DNA of 64,000 nucleotides. Source: Prosapia bicincta (lineage: Eukaryota; Arthropoda; Insecta; Hemiptera; Cercopidae). The notes beneath the pieces were generated by a model. The model saw only the letters and a program-made list of their open reading frames with translations. It was not told the DNA's origin and did no database searches. Location of the stretch: the NCBI GenBank assembly GCA_036971475.1, contig JBAIZL010000001.1, positions 279,099,925-279,163,924 of the forward strand, read 5' to 3'. Made by a program: the position numbers and the translations under genes. Positions 35,796 through 47,191 of this stretch are shown piece by piece (positions within the stretch are counted from its first letter, which is position 1; each line of letters opens with the position of its first letter).

Positions 35796-38700
35796 ACTTT
35801 CAAGTCTATATAAACATAATTTTAAAATAACTGCTGCTACAACCAACCACTTACCATCTTTCTTTTTCTTTTTTGGCAAATCAATAGGTGTATTGTCTGA
35901 TATTCTAACAGGTCCTTTGAGTCCTGGAAAACAGATGATCGCCAAGTACCAATGGGAACTATAAACAAAATATAACGTCTAAATAATGGTCAACTTACAG
36001 GAGGCAAATTTTATATTTAAAAAAATAATAATAATTAATGTAGCCAAAATAGATATGTTGAAATATATTCTAATCTGCCAACAGAATGTAGTTACATGTT
36101 CCTACATGATAGCTATAAACAGATATGTTTAGAGTCTGCAAGGCAGCTAAGGACAATTGTTGACTACTAAAAATTTAGCAAAACTGTGCAAAATAGAAAA
36201 AAAGTGAGAAACTTAAAAAAAATAATCATTTCAATATTTAACACAAAGGCAAAGAAATCATTGTTGAACCTAAAACAAGTTAAATTGATAAACTCCTAAA
36301 CAAACAAATTGAACCTGACTACATAATTAACCCTGATGCCAAGGCATCAAATCACAAAGACACAATGTAGAGCTTTGATTGGTTTTGAAGGAAGAAGGCC
36401 TCGAAAAGTCAGTTTTTGAGGAGTTGTTCCCTAATAGTAGAAGTTTGTGAATGTGAGCCTTGGTTTGTTACTCTTGTAACGAAAATCCATCATTATGTAA
36501 CAGTTTTACAATTAGCTTAGGTATTGTGATATAACGTATAGTGTTTTGCTAAAGTAAATACTAAAAACTGCACTATTAGTACTTTCATAACTTTTCATAA
36601 CTCTGAAATAGACAGTGAATGAGAACATTTCAAGACAACTTTTAAATGAATGTTTTGCAAGAAGTTGTAACACTCTTAAAAATAAGGTGTTACATATAAA
36701 TTCATTTATATATTTAATTTTTATTTAATAATTACATCCTCCCAATATAAAAAAAAATTTTTGTTTTATTGGTGCACATTGTGAAGCTAGTGTAGGTGGT
36801 GAGCGCTCCTAGCGGGCGAAATAGAAAAATATCGTACGAGTTAGTAACTTAAGGCAATTAAGTATGTCACGCCATGTGACGTAAACATGGTCTGATATCG
36901 CCTGATCCGAAGCACCAATCAGAATATTCATATATATATAAATAAGGGTGGGAGTTGGTTTGACAATTTCAGTTAGCGCGTCCTTGCAACGACCCCACTT
37001 CACTAAAAGTTTTTGAACAAGACGGACGTGATGGCATTTTCGGACATAACTTAGAAATTAGTAAGCTTCCAGTATTCAAAATTTAAGATGTCAAGACCGG
37101 TACCAAATTTTATAAACGCAACAAAAAAAGAAGTCAGAAGCGATTATTTATATGTTTCAAATAAGTAAAAGTTTATATCATTTTTGTTTAAGAGCGCTGA
37201 TTTGTAAGAGCGATGTGTTAATTGATTAGTGTACGAAGCGATGTGCAGTAATTAATGATATGTATTATAGTGTTTTACAAGTAATGTGCACAACCAGGTA
37301 CGTTTTAGATAATAATAAAGAAAATGTATTTTAATGTTAACTAAGTTGAATTTTAATTGATAAACGGTTAACACATGAACGGTAGAAATCGCCTTTGAAT
37401 ATTCATTCTTAAAATTAAATTGGAAAACTTAAGTTACTACCTTCTCGATATATATAAATTTGAAAAGTTAACAAGTAATTAAAATGTGTATGGAATAGTT
37501 AGCAGTAATTAAAGGTTAATTACTCGACACATTGGTATCATTTGTTCTTTTGTAATTTGTCATTGATTAATAAATTGTTTAACTTTGTATTTTGAAACTT
37601 TCAATTCTTATTTCATAAGTAACCTAGTTCTACCTTCAAGATTAGGAGACCCTCAAAGACAGACAGTATCTGCCTGAGCTATGACGTTAGAACTAGAGCC
37701 CCAGGTAAGTAAAATTAATTATGTTGGTAATTAAGCAATTAACAACACATTGTTAATATACATTGTCGGTAATACTTACCGAGGTAAAAAAGGCTAGAAC
37801 GTTACAAAGTGTTAATGATTCATCTATTGATAATTCACGTAATGACATTATGAACGAAATTTAATGAACCTACAGACACTAATAAAGAACATGAAGATAC
37901 TGTGGATGACATTCACAAATATCAACCTAAACATAAGCAGCCAAATGTACAATCATCTTACACTGGAAAGCGCTAAATCTCATAGTAAAAAATTCACTAA
38001 CCTCAAAAAAACCCCAATTTTTTAAAAATAAAAATATTCTTAACATGTATAATTATATTTAGATCTATATATCTTAAAGTAAGGTAACAATTGTATCTTA
38101 TGTTAAAAAAAAGAACCATAATGTGCTAATGCTATTTTTTGGAAACCCGGCTCATCATTTTCTTTGAAATAGATAAAATAGGCTCGAACTATACAGAAGC
38201 TCAAAATAACGGGACTTAGATTTTCAGGACTCTACTGTATACGTATTGCAATATATTTATACAAAATAAATCTTCAAATTAAAAAATGTGGTAACAAATT
38301 CTTAAATTAGTGAATGTTTGCGCACATTTGAAAAAAAAAAAACAATGTTAGCGGTAGCCTATAACCTAATGCAAATGTCAAACCATAAGTAACATTTTAT
38401 TGCTTTCACTATTACTATAAATAATAATAGAAAATTTTTTTTAAGATTCAAAATAATTAATAAAACAATTGCACCTATATAAATTATACATTTTGTTCTT
38501 TATACTTTGAGGATATTTTTGTGGTAATAGCTTAAATTTTCTGTCACTTATGAAGAACAGTGTTTTGAAGATAGATCAGGCTACCTGCCTCATACACAGG
38601 CACTACACAGTCCTCCCCCGTACAATGCATGAATGTCTCCCAGAGCGAATCATTTACAGTGTCATTAAATTTTATGTAACAAAAGCTACAGTAAACGTTT

Positions 38701-40281
38701 AAACTGATTTTTAATCAATGCAAATGAAACTTACCAAGTTTTTTAATCCGTGTATTAAGCTTTAAAGTTCTTCTCAGTTTTATTTGCATTTTAATCACTG
38801 TAAGGGAACTTTTTCAATTATAATGGACCTTGATTAAAACTGTCAATCCTTAGCCAAAATTAGTATATTATAATGATGTTTAACTATATTAATAATGGTT
38901 TAAATAATAATATAACTCTAAGGTTTATACTCTGACAAGCTTTAGAAACCTAGAAGTGATGAATATAAATTCTTTAAATTAATTAATCTGACTAATCAGA
39001 TTTTTCTTAAGGTTTAACTGTTGGTCAAACAATCTATTCTCAATACACAAACAATGGTCACAAACAGATACTCTTCTAATATACTTGAAAATGTTTGCAA
39101 GGAATTTTAAAATTCTGCATTGGCTATTTGAACCAAGAGTCAAGTTTATTACGTTTAAATGATCTTGTATATAAATCTAAAGAACTACAAACTCACTGTT
39201 CATTGATGGGGATTATAATGAAGTCTTTGGAGAACAAATCAACAGTCTTTGTCCAGCTTTTAACCCTTGAGTGCCTTTTCACTGCAGGTGATATGCTTGG
39301 ATCATCTTCAATAGGATGATACGATCTACGAGTGGCTTTGGGTGGTCGAGTGGTGAGACGTTTATAGAAAAAGGAACTGAACACATGTGTTCTAGCTTGG
39401 TCCACATCACTTAGTTGTGTTAACACTAAATATCTGAAAATTATATTAATTTGAAATATCTTTAAAAAGCCAATTTGAATTGAAAGCCGACACAGCAAAC
39501 AATGATTTAGTACTTCCCTTGTGTGTGTGTGTGTGTGTAGGTTTTCTTGTGTAATAATAATAAAAACAACTAAGGTTATTTAAATACAAGAATCATTTAA
39601 TAATTTTTGTTCAAAGCTTTTCGCTGATAAACAGTACCAGCAAACACCATCAGGAATGAATAATACAATAATCTCAGTTTATACATATACACTTGAGAAA
39701 GAGATATCACAACTACTGTTTTATTTTGACTTTGTTTTTGTTTTTTTTCTAAAGAATGCAATATGAAACAGTTTTGGGTAAAAATTTTCAAAGCATTCAT
39801 TGATAATTATTTTGAATATTAAAGACAAACTTATAAGAGTGATTTCTCTTTCATATTTGATATTTTTTTAAATTTGCATTGAAACATTCTCTTACTCACT
39901 GGCAATTAAATCAATTTTTTCTTTTTAGTTAAAAAAATCTATAATACCGTATACTGAACACCATGAGGAAATCATGACCAAAAATTGATTAATATAGTCC
40001 AAAAGAAAAATATTTAGAAATATATACAAATAACTTACTCCAAGTCTAATATTAATTATCAAATAATATAATAAAAAAGATATTCAAAAGTAATGATACC
40101 ACCTACATCTGATATCAAAGCATTAACAACAGACCTTTTTCTACATAGAAAATTTAAAACTTACTTGAGATAAAAATCAATGATAACATCATTCAGGAAC
40201 TGATCTTCTCCTAGACAAGCATAATCCTCAGTGTTTATTGGGATCCCACCTTTGATTGGTGGTGGTGGGTATACCATAATC
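24981..40281 (-). CDS. SENP6/SENP7-type SUMO protease, catalytic C-terminal half (7 exons)
   Basis: Ulp/SENP cysteine protease of the SENP6/7 (Ulp2) branch, which trims poly-SUMO chains, usually in the nucleus. Seven exons join in phase: 40165-40281, 39197-39433, 35855-35958, 33399-33625, 29618-29739, 29035-29257, 24981-25559, giving about 535 residues. Order of motifs: [58 protein letters not shown] with the catalytic His, PCILIFDSL with the Asp, and [17 protein letters not shown] with the Cys. The IFDSL and HW segments are separated by acidic and basic inserts (exons 4 and 5), as in SENP6/7, which have long insert loops in the fold. The tail is strongly acidic. Exons 5' of 40281 (the long poorly conserved N-terminus) were not identified. 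No lesions seen. Confidence 0.93.
25560..27495. other. Last intron of the SUMO protease, unassigned part
   Basis: AT-rich sequence with no recognised element. A short less AT-rich patch at about 27170-27260 contains cacgtg and a TATA-like tataaata, but nothing else supports a promoter or LTR there. Confidence 0.4.
27496..28133. repeat. Three tandem copies of a 212-213-base unit
   Basis: Units start at 27496, 27708 and 27921 at atagagacaacaacactttc and end at gtggtttactttaa. They differ at only a few positions (for example gttccatg/gtcccatg, ctgtgaca/ctctgaca), so the expansion is recent. A single diverged copy of the unit is at about 41060-41225. Confidence 0.95.
27530..28830. repeat. Dispersed repeat, copy 1 (non-autonomous element, unclassified)
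   Basis: Continues past the tandem block and matches 41060-42095 in the same order: tatattcatattt/tatattcctat, gcctgacgttaatgtggga, tacattcaacaaacatac, tggttgtaacaaaggccaga, and a gcacatatatatgccgcttg / gcgcatatatgcgctgcttg end. The open stretch 28492-28821 shows no protein homology and is not taken as a gene. The two ends share an inverted motif resembling ctaccaagcagcgcatat, so a terminal-inverted-repeat element is possible. Confidence 0.7.
29035..29257 (-). CDS. SENP6/7-like exon F with catalytic Asp and Cys
   Basis: 223 bases. [58 protein letters not shown] and [11 protein letters not shown]. Carries Asp of FDSL, the oxyanion Gln of PQQ and the Cys of DCG. Acceptor ttttag, donor gtatga. 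Confidence 0.95.
29618..29739 (-). CDS. SENP6/7-like exon E (charged linker)
   Basis: 122 bases: [20 protein letters not shown] then [20 protein letters not shown]. Acceptor tttgtag. The donor is read as aca|gtatgtt, which joins to exon F as QPCILIFDS. No strong homology of its own, but phase and position fit. Confidence 0.75.
29740..30950. other. Intron sequence without recognised element
   Basis: Intron between exons D and E of the SUMO protease. An open stretch on the minus strand (30076-30306) has no similarity I recognise. Otherwise AT-rich. Confidence 0.4.
31631..32765. mobile_element. hAT-like element, copy 1, with 5-base duplication
   Basis: Ends are cagggtgtttagtaaaatag and ctagtgacagggaaaacctg when the right end is read inverted (right end ...cactagacaccctg). 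Flanks aatta at 31626-31630 and 32766-32770 form a 5-base duplication. Subterminal repeats of ttccctgacttttcc occur at both ends. The copy at 50790-51884 is nearly identical apart from small deletions. Five-base duplications differ from the usual eight of hAT, so the family label is tentative. Confidence 0.85.
31680..32095 (-). pseudogene. Transposase fragment of the hAT-like element
   Basis: An open minus-strand segment with [57 protein letters not shown] and [15 protein letters not shown]. These match a widespread arthropod transposase-like family in which FDESLN and the MDGPN motif are conserved. Both the N-terminal and C-terminal parts are missing. Its stop region runs into the left terminal repeat, so the frame is a deletion product, not a host gene. 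Confidence 0.7.
33399..33625 (-). CDS. SENP6/7-like exon D (acidic insert)
   Basis: 227 bases between acceptor ttacag and donor gtatgt. Encodes [20 protein letters not shown], a Thr/Val-rich stretch, a GGLGGG patch and an acidic run [20 protein letters not shown]. This is the insert loop within the catalytic domain; its phase fits both neighbours exactly, which is the main support. Confidence 0.82.
33830..34117 (-). mobile_element. PLE terminal repeat (pLTR) fragment carrying a hammerhead ribozyme
   Basis: On the minus strand the order is caaactagaatgatga / aacttcttgtgtgctagatt, hammerhead, then ggtttaatcttaagtaactt and a T-rich leader. The same order appears on the plus strand at 4440-4640. 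No PLE coding sequence is attached, so this is a lone terminal repeat, in the intron between exons C and D of the SUMO protease. Confidence 0.75.
34006..34050 (-). ncRNA. Hammerhead ribozyme (PLE type, complete core)
   Basis: Minus-strand RNA: stem I strands ACCCU and AGGGU pair over 5 bases and can extend by a G-U and an A-U pair. Core CUGAUGA is followed by U, then stem II GAUGAC / GUCAUC, six perfect pairs closed by AUG. GAAA follows. Stem III is only the palindrome UGUACA with flanking A-U, so it has no loop of its own; such forms are known from PLEs and are thought to act as dimers. The predicted cleavage is after the UA preceding AGGGU. All invariant core bases are present. Confidence 0.88.
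34118..34436. repeat. Tandem repeat, about 150-base unit, 2.1 copies
   Basis: Units start at 34118, 34266 and 34418 with gctattagttattct. Both full units contain gaggtttag(c/t)aataa, cgatgtcttat, tagcttggcattgttgtg, gtagatgatgc and tttattctcgttaatc. It directly follows the PLE terminal repeat and may belong to it. Confidence 0.9.
34437..35705. other. Intron sequence without recognised element
   Basis: AT-rich intron of the SUMO protease. A purine-rich stretch at about 34870-35060 (gaaggaatggaaaggaggtg and similar) stands out, but no coding sense was found in it. Confidence 0.4.
35707..35797. repeat. (CA)n microsatellite
   Basis: About 45 CA units with one interruption (aaaca) near 35788. 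Lies 58 bases from the donor of exon C; long open frames across it are artefacts of the repeat. Confidence 0.98.
35855..35958 (-). CDS. SENP6/7-like exon C with catalytic His
   Basis: 104 bases. Encodes (H)[17 protein letters not shown], with the catalytic His of the HW pair, then [14 protein letters not shown]. Acceptor ttatag, donor gtaagt. A CA microsatellite begins 58 bases beyond the donor. Confidence 0.92.
36688..37806 (+). mobile_element. Probable solo LTR of a Ty3/gypsy-type element
   Basis: Begins tgttacatataaattc and ends ggctagaacgttaca, with the TG...CA form. Inside, tatataaataagggtg near 36936 is a TATA-type promoter followed at a suitable distance by an initiator-like tttcagttagc. 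A cleavage/polyadenylation region attaataaattg lies near 37566, and a donor-like caggtaagt near 37703. Flanks aagg and aagt match in three of four bases. No coding region is attached. An unrelated AT-rich repeat cannot be excluded. Confidence 0.5.
37807..39196. other. Intron sequence without recognised element
   Basis: AT-rich intron between exons B and C of the SUMO protease. Nothing recognised. Confidence 0.4.
39197..39433 (-). CDS. SENP6/7-like exon B
   Basis: 237 bases. Encodes [31 protein letters not shown], a variable Ser/Pro-rich stretch, then [20 protein letters not shown]. Acceptor ttcag, donor gtgagt inside the His codon. Confidence 0.93.
39580..39660 (-). repeat. Fragment of the 'aagcttttcgccgataa' PLE-type foldback repeat
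   Basis: tacaagaatcatttaataat then tcaaagcttttcgctgataa matches the arms at 46188-46260 and 47007-47083. It extends into accagcaaacaccatcagga, the same position as gatgctggtac in the other copies. Confidence 0.7.
40165..40281 (-). CDS. SENP6/7-like exon A (first visible)
   Basis: 117 bases. Encodes [20 protein letters not shown] and [14 protein letters not shown], the entry of the peptidase C48 domain. Acceptor ttttag, donor gtaagt; last codon split aa|a. Confidence 0.92.
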
Positions 40282-41059
40282 CTAAAATTATAAGAAAAAT
40301 TAATATAAATGGAAACATACTCTTAGAACATATACTTGTGTAAAATACAATAAAATTTACAGAAGAAAATGATGATTATTATTATTAAAACTATACAATA
40401 ATAACAATACATTTTTGCTGAAAATATTTCAGCATGCAAGTATATATGGATGCACATATACAGGTGTCTTAGAGAAATTCCAGGGTTTTTCAAGAATTTC
40501 TAGGGTGAAAATAATTTTTTCCAGGATGATCAAAGGTAAAAGATACAATGTTAGATTTATAACAATATAAATATTTATGGAAAACTACACAATTTTGGAT
40601 TTTATTCTTATATGATATACTTATTACAAAATGTGTATCCATAATATTGTAATATAACTCGTTTTAAGATAGATGGCTAGTATTTCTTTGTGTTTATCAT
40701 CTGGATTACATCTATATATTTCTTCTTTCACATCTCTCTTTTCCCTTTGAAACAATTTTTGTGGGCACCATGAAAACTTTTCATCATGTCTTTTTAGGAG
40801 AACGCTCATGTGATATCTACAATAAGCTTGACAACAAACACTCCCATTGTCAGTGTGATTACAAATGCATGTTAAATATATACAGTGAGCAGAACAAATC
40901 ATGTGTAACGACTGACATGGGTAAAATAAAATAGCGATATATATGACATTGTCATAGATTTTTGTCCAAATTTGTTAAATTTGTGCTGCAAATTATTTGC
41001 ATTTATAATGTTAATATATATGCCACTTATTTTTTTCTGCAGCTGAAAAGACGTTAAAA

Positions 41060-42095
41060 AAACTATTGGTATATACCAGCTGACTCCATATGCGCCGTCA
41101 GATCTCTATTCCTGGACCAACATCCCATGCTGCTTAGGGTAGATGAAATGGAATGACGGCTCATATTTGGGACACTGCATATTAACTATATTCCTCTGGA
41201 ATCTAAGTGGTCTATTTTAACGGCTTGATATATTCCTATAGGCATGTATCTGACGTTAATGTAGGAAATTTGTTATCTCTGTTAGTCAAGGTCAATTCCG
41301 TTTATAACGTGTAAAAACAGAAGAAATACCTAGCATTCATCATTATTTAGATCCTAAATACCGTAACTGTAGAACTTAATTCAAAGAAAATATTGCAACA
41401 CCAGTCTATTTAATTACAATATCAAGGAATGTACATATAGTATAAATGACATTTTTTCACAAAAGATCTAAACAGGTCACAAGTGATGGATGCATTTATA
41501 GATATTCTGTACTGTATATGGAGCTTAAATGTAAACATATTTTGCCTGTGATACCATGATATTGTCTGTATTTTTTCGATATGGTATGTAGCCTATACAA
41601 ACAATGTATCTAGTATGACTAGCAAAGACGAGTTAGTTGGGTGTTTGTTGATATAAACCTTTGTATGATATTTTTGTTTTTATGTACATATATAGTGTTA
41701 TTTCCAATATATTACACATCAGTCCTGTTTTATGTAAATACAAAAACTGATTATTTTATTATGTTTTTAAAAATGTCTCATTAATATCACATTTGGATTT
41801 CGCTGAGTTGCACTGTAGTGGCTCGTACGGTCTGATGAGTACTATAGACCGGCCAACTCATATATTCACCCCCCCCAAACCCTTAAATACAGTTAACACA
41901 AATATACATTCAACAAACATATGTATAAGGTATTTATATAGCATAATAACTAATTAAAACATTCCAGTTTTGGTCTGTAATGAAGGTCAGACCAACATTA
42001 ATGTGGTCAGTGTGGAAAGATCAAATTCTTACTTTCAGTCTCTCGTGAAAAAACAGACAGCGCATATATGCGCTGCTTGGTAGCAAACGTATTTA
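41060..42095. repeat. Dispersed repeat, copy 2
   Basis: Matches 27530-28830 in the same orientation but has only one of the 212-base units, at 41060-41225. It is more diverged and carries its own small indels. Its end gcgcatatatgcgctgcttg is clearer than in copy 1. Confidence 0.7.
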
Positions 42096-42639
42096 ATAAA
42101 CAGAATTAAAACTTTCATACTCAGCATTATTCAAGAACAACAGGATTTTTCATAATGTATATAACCTATATTTAACTTTTTATACTTTCAAATCCAGTTT
42201 TGTTGGTGTACTACAAGGTTGTGTTTCCTCAAAACATCACTAAAGTTCTGCATAACACCTTAATATTTTGTGTTTCCATAGAAACAAATAGTTGTTGAGG
42301 TTATGCTTCAAGTGCTCGGTGTAGTGAGTCATTATTCAAATTATATTTATCAGATTCTTTATTGTATTTCTTTTATTTAGCGATTTTTTCTTTGAATGTG
42401 TACTATTAGCAAATAGACAATTTTTGTTATAAACTGTGTATACTATTCTAAAACTTTGTGTTACTAAAAACAACATTGGGAATCAAGGTGTGTTTTTAGA
42501 AGGTTATATTTACAAAACTATAGCATATTTTTCTCTGGGATTGCAGTTATTGATAAATAATTAATTATAAACAGTTTATTTATAAATTATAATCGTGTGC
42601 ATTAAAATATTACAAATATTAATATTAATATATTAGATG

Positions 42640-43625
42640 CTCCATTAAGCAATATACAAAGAGCAAACCACACAAATGGGGTTTTAAAGTTTTTATGAGA
42701 GAAAGGTCTTTTGGACTGATCCATGATTAACGAATTTATGTGAGGAAAGGGACGTGTGATGTCTTTGTTCGGGATTTTTTGGGATACTGTATTGAACTCT
42801 GCAAAAACATTCCAGAGGAGAAAAACTATAGAATATACTTTGATAATTGATTTCCCTCACTTCAACTAGCAGTTGCCCTGAAAGATAAAATCATATTTTG
42901 CCTGTGGACTATAAAACGGAATAGAATGGGAAAATGCAATCTTAAAGAGGATTCTAGGCTCAAGAGCCAAGATAGAAGTCAAGATTATAGAGTAAAAGTA
43001 AAAAAAAATTCTCTTTGGTGAGGCGGTTTGAGAGGAAAGCAATAAATTGTATTTTTAATTATGCTAGTGTGAAACATGAAGATACATGTAAAAGATGGAG
43101 TTCTAAAGATAACAAAAAAGTTGAAATAGCTGCACCGTTGACAAAGCTAACATGCTCCTTGAATTATATAGAACTGCCATTCGGTATAGGAAATGGTATA
43201 TGGGAAGTGTATACTGGGAGCTGGGTATAACTGTTGTCAACAGTTGGCTTGAGTACAGAAGTGATGAAACATTTTTTTGGCAAGAAACCGAAGTATTCAC
43301 TTTTACAATTCCAGGTCTATATTGCCAACAACACTAACAAAATTAAAAATTATCAAGAAGGAAAGAGGGAGGCCAAGTTTAGAAGAAATGATATCTGAAA
43401 AGAAGAAATGTGTTGGTCAAATCTCTGTGCGATCAGTTGCAGATGTCAGGTTTGACAACATTTTCCATCTCCCTATTTATATTAAAAAACAAGGTCGAAG
43501 TAAGAACTGTAAGAATGGTTATGCTCACATAATGTGTAATAAGTGCAATGTTAACTTGTGTTTAACAAAAACTAAGAACGGCTTCCTGCAATTCCATTAT
43601 AAGACAATACATCACCATAAAGAGT
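42640..43625 (+). pseudogene. piggyBac-type transposase remnant (N-terminus lost)
   Basis: Starts in sense at KQYTKSKPHKWGFKVFM (42648 on), then CKNIPEEKNYRIYFDNWF near 42803-42855 with the conserved FDNWF Asp, LQLAVALKDKIIFCLWTIKR, then SLVRRFERKAIN near 43012, KWYMGSVYWELGITVVNSWL near 43192-43250, and RGRPSLEEM. The C-terminal cysteine-rich domain is intact in 43277-43620: DVRFDNIFHLPIYIKK, then C-x2-C pairs SKNCKNGYAHIMCNKCNVNLC and FLQFH. At least three frameshifts. The N-terminal part is missing and the 3' edge runs into a GT microsatellite. Confidence 0.85.
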
Positions 43626-43628
43626 TTA

Positions 43629-43629
43629 T

Positions 43630-43708
<79 letters not shown>

Positions 43709-43736
43709 AATATTCTTGTTTAAGTACATAAGTGAA

Positions 43737-43780
<44 letters not shown>
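43629..43780. repeat. (GT)n then (TA)n microsatellites
   Basis: About 30 GT units (43629-43690), then TA units at 43690-43708 and again at 43739-43780. Confidence 0.97.
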
Positions 43781-43783
<3 letters not shown>

Positions 43784-43982
43784 GTTATTATTATTACTTG
43801 TAAATAATTTTTTTCACCACTAGGTGCAATAATTTTAGCTTGTGTGATGAGGCACCTTTCGGTCACTTGACCATTGTCGAATCACTCAAAAAGTGACCAA
43901 AAGGCGCCTCATCACACAAGGTAAAATTATTGCACTTAGTGGTGGAAAAAAATTATTTACAAGTAATAATAATAACTTCATA
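43781..43982. repeat. 202-base palindrome (foldback)
   Basis: Arms 43781-43872 and 43889-43982 are near-perfect inverted copies (gaagttattattattacttg ... gatgaggc(a/g)cctttcggtcac). The spacer is about 16 bases. A partial further copy of an arm lies at 44050-44140, and the outer sequence cttcataaagtcagtgcaac is repeated inverted at 46050-46080. Confidence 0.9.
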
Positions 43983-44049
43983 AAGTCAGTGCAACGGAAA
44001 AACAATGAACAACATGAAATATCACGATACACACACACACACACACACA

Positions 44050-44140
44050 TTTGTAAATACTTTTATCCACCACTAAGTGCAATAATTTTACCTTGTTGTG
44101 ATGAGGCACCTTTCGGTCACTTGACCAAAAGTGTTTGAGC
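44050..44140. repeat. Third arm of the 43781 foldback
   Basis: ttgtaaatacttttatccac through cctttcggtcacttgaccaa repeats the left arm of the palindrome in the same orientation as 43796-43872. A short CA tract (44029-44050) separates them. Confidence 0.85.
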
Positions 44141-44149
44141 ATAAAATAT

Positions 44150-44512
<363 letters not shown>

Positions 44513-44520
<8 letters not shown>

Positions 44521-46005
44521 GATATTTATAAAACAGACGCAACGGGGTTTTATTATTTATTATTTTATTGAATGATATTTAATTTCTATTTAAAACACAA
44601 ACAACTCAGGAACAATTCATAATTCTTTATTATTACAATTTTTATTTTCAACATTAAAACAATACACAGAACAAAATTAAACTTAACAAATTTTAACACA
44701 ATATACTAAACTCACTTTCTTTGATTTTTAGTTACAAATTTTGATACCCTTGGCTCATTTTACGATCTCTTATTATCTCGGGGTTATAGCATGGGCTATA
44801 TTTTTTTAATTCTTAGGTTAATTAAATAAATTTTGAACAAACAATATTAAATTTTGAAATTAGCTTTAATAAATATTTTCCAGATGGAAATACTTTAATT
44901 TTGAATAAGCAAAAAGGCGAAACTATTTGAACTGGATTAAGTTTTTATTACTATTAATCACAAGATATTCTAATGTACAAAATTAAACTTCCCTATTATC
45001 CTAAGAGTCCACTAAAGTTTATTTTTTTTATATAGCGCTAGGTACTTAACTTATCAAATAACGGCGAATGGCTGCTTGCTCAGACGTAGAATTCCGTTCT
45101 CTTTAATTTTTACTTTTTACACACTTAAATTCGTTTTAGTTCTTTCAAATTATATTTTCACTGTACTATATCTTTTAATTTTCTTATTCCTGTTTAATCT
45201 GGCCAAGTTTACTCACAAAACTGTATAATTTTGACGAAGTTTCTAATAAATAGAATTTTGACTGCACAGGGCAGGTCCGTTCCTCGGCGTCACCACGCCA
45301 GAATCTAATTACGCGTCCCTAGATTTTCTTTTAAAAAGTTACAAATATGGCGGCCTCTCCTTCTAAAAAAACACCTGTTGCCTGTAATTTTGTTCAATTT
45401 CATCTCATTAGAGTCTACTGCCCACTTGACCTATTTCTTTACTTTCACATCTGTTTTACAGCTGATTATACCAACAAGAACGAGCTTGTTTTCAATGGCG
45501 TTTTAATTTGGTTAAACTTTGGTTGAAACTTACTGTTTCAATTTTCCGATCCTTAATAAAGTTTCCAGTGTTTATTTAATTACTATTATTAGTGTGTGAA
45601 GTGTCTTTGTGTTTTACTTTTGAAATAGTTCCGAATTGTGTGTGTTTTGCTTGGACTTTCATAAACATAACCTTTCAATTTTTTTTTGTTTACAAACGTG
45701 TTCACTTTCTCCTTCAAGTAATTACTTAGGCCCTATGTTACTACAGTTTACAAATTTGTTTACACATAACTATTATTAGATTATCTTGTTTTAATTTATG
45801 TGTTAGGTTATTTGATATAACAAATTTCCTAATACATTTCCAGTTCAAAAACCTTGTTTACAATTCTATGCTTTTACCTAAATTTAGTTTTCATTTAACC
45901 TAACCTATATCTTAATGAATTTCTTTCTAAATTTTGAGTGAGTTATTTCTCATCTATTTTCCAATTCTTAAATAATATTATATAGCCCATTCTATAAATG
46001 TTACA
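44513..46005 (-). mobile_element. Solo LTR (about 1.5 kb) of the window-start retroelement family
   Basis: The reverse complement matches 1897-3312 throughout. No internal retroelement sequence lies on either side: both flanks are TA microsatellite followed by the gcaacggaaaaacaatggat sequence, in inverted orientation relative to each other. This fits an insertion into a TA array followed by LTR-LTR recombination. A stretch near 45060-45110 (aaataacggcgaatggctgc) differs from copy 1. Confidence 0.85.
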
Positions 46006-46117
46006 ATATATATATATATATTCTTAATATTTTACATTATCCATTGTTTTTCCGTTGCACTGACTTTATGAAGTAAATATATTACTATAAAATTACTTAC
46101 AATAGTAATATATTAAC

Positions 46118-46161
<44 letters not shown>

Positions 46162-46165
46162 GGTG
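46006..46165. repeat. TA arrays and inverted copy of the foldback flank
   Basis: TA runs at 46006-46022 and 46122-46155. Between them ccattgtttttccgttgcac tgactttatgaag is the inverted version of 43975-44010. It includes a 25-base inverted repeat centred near 46095 (tatattactataaaattact). Confidence 0.85.
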
Positions 46166-46187
46166 ATATGATTTTTTGTAATATAGT

Positions 46188-46970
46188 TAATAAATTAAAA
46201 ATATTTCAAAAACAAGAATACTTTTATTGCATATATTATTCGAAGCTTTTCGCCGATAAATCAAATAATACCTAATTATTCAAATCACCCATATAACAAA
46301 AAAATGGCAGCGCTGTATAATTTAATATATAGAATGCACAAAATACCAATGAACTTGAATGATCAAATGAAAGAGAAAAGTATAATATAGCAAATTGGTT
46401 TAGAAAATGGATATAAAAGAAAAACTATAGATAAATTAAATAATAACATAATAAGGAAACAGAAAATCGACAATAACTTTGAACACAATAAGAGAGAAAA
46501 AAGAAATAAAAGAATGATACAAAGAACATTTAAACGGTTATATCAAACCAAACATATACAAATCAAATTTGTATTTGATAGCTTTGTAAGCTACTCATTG
46601 CATTAATAATGGACACGAATTTCCTGAAATAGAAAATATGAAATTAATAAAAGATTAATTGGAAATTTATAATGGAAGTTGGAAATTTATAAGCATAAAG
46701 TTAAAGACAAATTAATTGGTGAACAAATTCAAGTGAGATCAAGACACCAAACTATTTATAAGGTCATTGATGTTATAGAACAAATTACATAAGTGCAATA
46801 CTTATAAACATATGGTTGTTTGTAGTACACATGATATAATTTTTGTAAAAATGTTTTGTTAGATAATTATTACCCTGAAGATGCTGGTACTATTTTATTG
46901 GCGAAAAGCTTTGAATAATATATGCAATAAAAGTATTCTTGTTTTTGAAATATTTTGTATTTATTATATA
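46188..46970. mobile_element. PLE fragment enclosed by inverted repeats
   Basis: Arms 46188-46260 and 46896-46968 are inverted copies containing aacaagaatacttttattgc and gaagcttttcgccgataaa. The interior codes, on the plus strand, for a decayed PLE RT tail (next entry). Together this is a PLE remnant with terminal repeats in inverted orientation. Confidence 0.8.
46300..46640 (+). pseudogene. PLE reverse transcriptase tail remnant
   Basis: Reads MAALYNLIYRMHKIPMNLND, then IGLENGYKRKTIDKLNNNII and basic KRNKRMIQRTFKRLY. The NRL..IP...E and NGY...IDKL positions match the PLE RT thumb region seen at 10640-10900. One in-frame stop after KSII. Further PLE-like sense (connector to the endonuclease) is faint to about 46790. 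Confidence 0.7.
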
Positions 46971-47006
46971 TATATTAAATACTGTGATATGTTTTCTTGT
47001 AATATA

Positions 47007-47191
47007 GTTAATAAATTTAAAATATTTAAAAACAAGAATACTTTTAATAAATATATTTATTCAAAGCTTTTCGCCGATAAATTAGATAATTATTTTCCTG
47101 AAGATGCTGGTACTATTTTATCGGTGAAAAGCTTTGAATAAATATATTCATTAAAAGTATTCTTGTTTTTGAAATATTTTTAATTTATTAA
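47007..47191. repeat. Second foldback of the same PLE terminus
   Basis: Arms 47007-47083 and 47118-47191 are inverted copies of the 46188 arm with a 34-base spacer containing cctgaagatgctggtact. It lacks coding sequence and is the reduced form of the element beside it. Confidence 0.85.

Noticed and set aside
35566..35945. Open frames of Cys-Val repeats across 35700-35800
   Set aside because: They are translations of the CA microsatellite. Only the part 35855-35958 is a real exon, read with proper splice sites.
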